Below the pieces are notes generated by a model. The model was not told where the DNA came from and searched no databases. It was given only the letters and a program-made list of their open reading frames with translations. Shown here piece by piece: positions 4,594 through 5,723 of a DNA stretch of 5,723 nucleotides. Source of the DNA: CAYLXU01 sp964388055. GTDB lineage: Bacteria; Patescibacteriota; Minisyncoccia; UBA6257; JACRHW01. The translations under genes were made by a program, and so were the position numbers. Location of the stretch: the NCBI GenBank assembly GCA_964388055.1, contig CAYLXU010000048.1, positions 1-5,723 on the forward strand, written 5' to 3'. The first letter of the stretch is position 1. Every line of letters starts with the position of its first letter.

Positions 4594-5723
4594 GTGTCTT
4601 TTGTTGAATTGCACATTGATGAAATTAGTCGCAAGTTTTTGATTTACGGCGATATATCGCAAATTATCACAAATCGAAGAGCAAGATATTATTTCCTAGA
4701 TGTTCTACACGCTGTGATTGATGGCACATCAGTTTCGATTAATTACATCGAAGAAGATAAAGAATCTGTCTTGCAAGAGATTCAACATGCACTGACAGAG
4801 TACAGTATTGAACAGAGGGATTCAGAAAAGATCAAAGATGTTCTAAAGGATTACTATCAGGAGAAGGAGAATTTTGAGGTCTTTAGCCAAAAGGCTAAAG
4901 GGATTTGGAATAATGATATTTCTGTGACTGAATTCCAAGAATTCAAACAGATCATTGAAACTCGTTTACGTAGGAAGTTATATGATAAACAACTTCTTGC
5001 CTCCTTTCATTTAGCTTTCTCGCAAAATGCATGTAATTTCTCGGTTCCTGGAGCGGGAAAAACTTCGATTGTTTACGCAGCTTATTCATATCTAAATAGT
5101 CTTCCGTCAGATCACTCAAAATATGTGAACAAATTATTGGTTGTTGGTCCGTTAAGTTCTTTTGGACCTTGGGAAGATGAGTTTTATCAGTGTTTTGAAA
5201 AAAAACCTTATTCTATAAGATTGTCAGGCGGGATGCCCAAAGAAGACAGAGATAGACATTTGTTATCAATTAAGCCTGTTGAAGAAGCGCCAGAATTAAC
5301 TTTGATGTCGTATCAAAGCGTTCCGAATAATATTTCTGGTCTTTTATACTACTTGCAACGGCAGGGAAATAAAGTAATGGTAGTGCTGGATGAAGCACAT
5401 AGGATCAAAAATGTTGATGGCGGGGTGTGGGCGCAAGCAATTTTAGACATTGCAAAATATTGTAAATCTAGGGTTGTGCTTACAGGTACTCCCCTCCCTA
5501 ACGGCTATGAGGATATGTATAACCTTTTTGAGTTTATATGGTCAGGCAAAGAAGTGATTGGGTACTCTGTTTCGCAATTAAAAGATATGTCCAAAAATCG
5601 TTTCGATTCGAGAGTCAGTCAGCTTATTGAAAATATCTCCCCTTATTTTGTGAGGATTAGAAAAGAACATCTAAGTCACGACAGAAAAATAACTTTTCGG
5701 ATTCGTAGTACGCTTGCGAAACA
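4594..5723 (+). CDS. SNF2/DEAH-type helicase-like ATPase (5' part, runs off the window)
   Basis: An open frame of 376 codons starts at GTG 4594 and continues past the window end. Superfamily 2 motifs of the first RecA-like domain are present: LYDKQ (129-133, Q-motif position), SVPGAGKTS (Walker A, 150-158), LLVVGPLSSFGPWEDEF (motif Ia region), VVLDEAHRIKN (Walker B, 263-273, DEAH at 266-269), and VVLTGTPLPN (motif III, 294-303) followed by MYNLFEFIW. The DEAH-RIKN and TGTPLPN pattern fits SNF2-like translocases, which use ATP to move along or remodel DNA rather than to separate strands. The second RecA domain and any fused nuclease lie beyond the window. The first 125 or so residues are helical, charged and unrecognised. 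The gene follows the ParB-like stop by one base, so it belongs to the same operon and probably supplies the motor of a restriction-like or anti-phage system. Confidence 0.85.
   Translation, partial: MSFVELHIDEISRKFLIYGDISQIITNRRARYYFLDVLHAVIDGTSVSINYIEEDKESVLQEIQHALTEYSIEQRDSEKIKDVLKDYYQEKENFEVFSQKAKGIWNNDISVTEFQEFKQIIETRLRRKLYDKQLLASFHLAFSQNACNFSVPGAGKTSIVYAAYSYLNSLPSDHSKYVNKLLVVGPLSSFGPWEDEFYQCFEKKPYSIRLSGGMPKEDRDRHLLSIKPVEEAPELTLMSYQSVPNNISGLLYYLQRQGNKVMVVLDEAHRIKNVDGGVWAQAILDIAKYCKSRVVLTGTPLPNGYEDMYNLFEFIWSGKEVIGYSVSQLKDMSKNRFDSRVSQLIENISPYFVRIRKEHLSHDRKITFRIRSTLAK

Larger units (their letters stand above)
1079..5723 (+). other. Candidate defence operon: vsr, C5 methyltransferase, ParB-like, SNF2 ATPase
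   Basis: Four co-directional genes with junctions of 0, -8 and +1 bases form one likely transcript. Sampled lines are 32-45% GC, against about 59% in the first 360 bases, which suggests horizontal acquisition. Methyltransferase plus Vsr is a known pairing; adding a ParB-fold protein and an SNF2 motor points to a restriction or anti-phage role. The unit is cut by the window end and no nuclease effector is visible. Confidence 0.6.

Noticed and set aside
1..5723. CRISPR array, tRNA, rRNA, transposase or integrase
   Set aside because: No regularly spaced repeats, cloverleaf, rRNA-like sequence or recombinase motifs were found by reading both strands.

Overview
The window looks like a bacterial chromosome segment in which an AT-rich, probably mobile defence operon sits beside GC-richer host genes. 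Lineage cannot be proven from this sequence. A Chloroflexota (Anaerolineae-like) or similar environmental host is a guess. It rests on the GTAATT-type heptad repeat, a DUF2283 gene preceded by what looks like a remnant of its usual partner, and a CO/xanthine dehydrogenase-type molybdenum hydroxylase.

Left part (1 to about 1050). The window opens inside the 3' end of a molybdopterin-binding large subunit of the xanthine dehydrogenase/CoxL family; positions 1-360 are about 59% GC by hand count. Its stop codon lies in a tandem array of four GTAATTN heptamers. A stem-loop terminator, a possible TATAAT box and a 29-codon remnant reading frame follow, then an intact 79-aa DUF2283 protein. A second stem-loop, clearly similar to the first over about 50 bases, follows the DUF2283 gene and lies at the edge of the composition change.

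Right part (1079 to the window end; sampled lines 32-45% GC). Four genes are packed head to tail on the + strand: a Vsr-type mismatch endonuclease, a 569-aa C5-cytosine DNA methyltransferase with a C-terminal extension of about 190 aa, a ParB/sulfiredoxin-fold protein with a DGNRR motif and a helix-turn-helix-like segment, and the first 376 codons of an SNF2/DEAH-type helicase that runs off the window. Junctions are 0 bp (vsr/methyltransferase), an 8-bp overlap (methyltransferase/ParB-like) and 1 bp (ParB-like/helicase), so this is almost certainly one transcription unit.

How the genes may work together (inference). The methyltransferase marks host DNA with 5-methylcytosine, and Vsr repairs the T:G mismatches that deamination of the mark creates. 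The ParB-like protein and the SNF2 ATPase would be the DNA-loading, translocating and sensing parts of a restriction or other anti-phage system. No restriction nuclease is visible, so the effector is probably encoded downstream or in the unseen part of the helicase protein. I do not recognise the four-gene combination as a named system.
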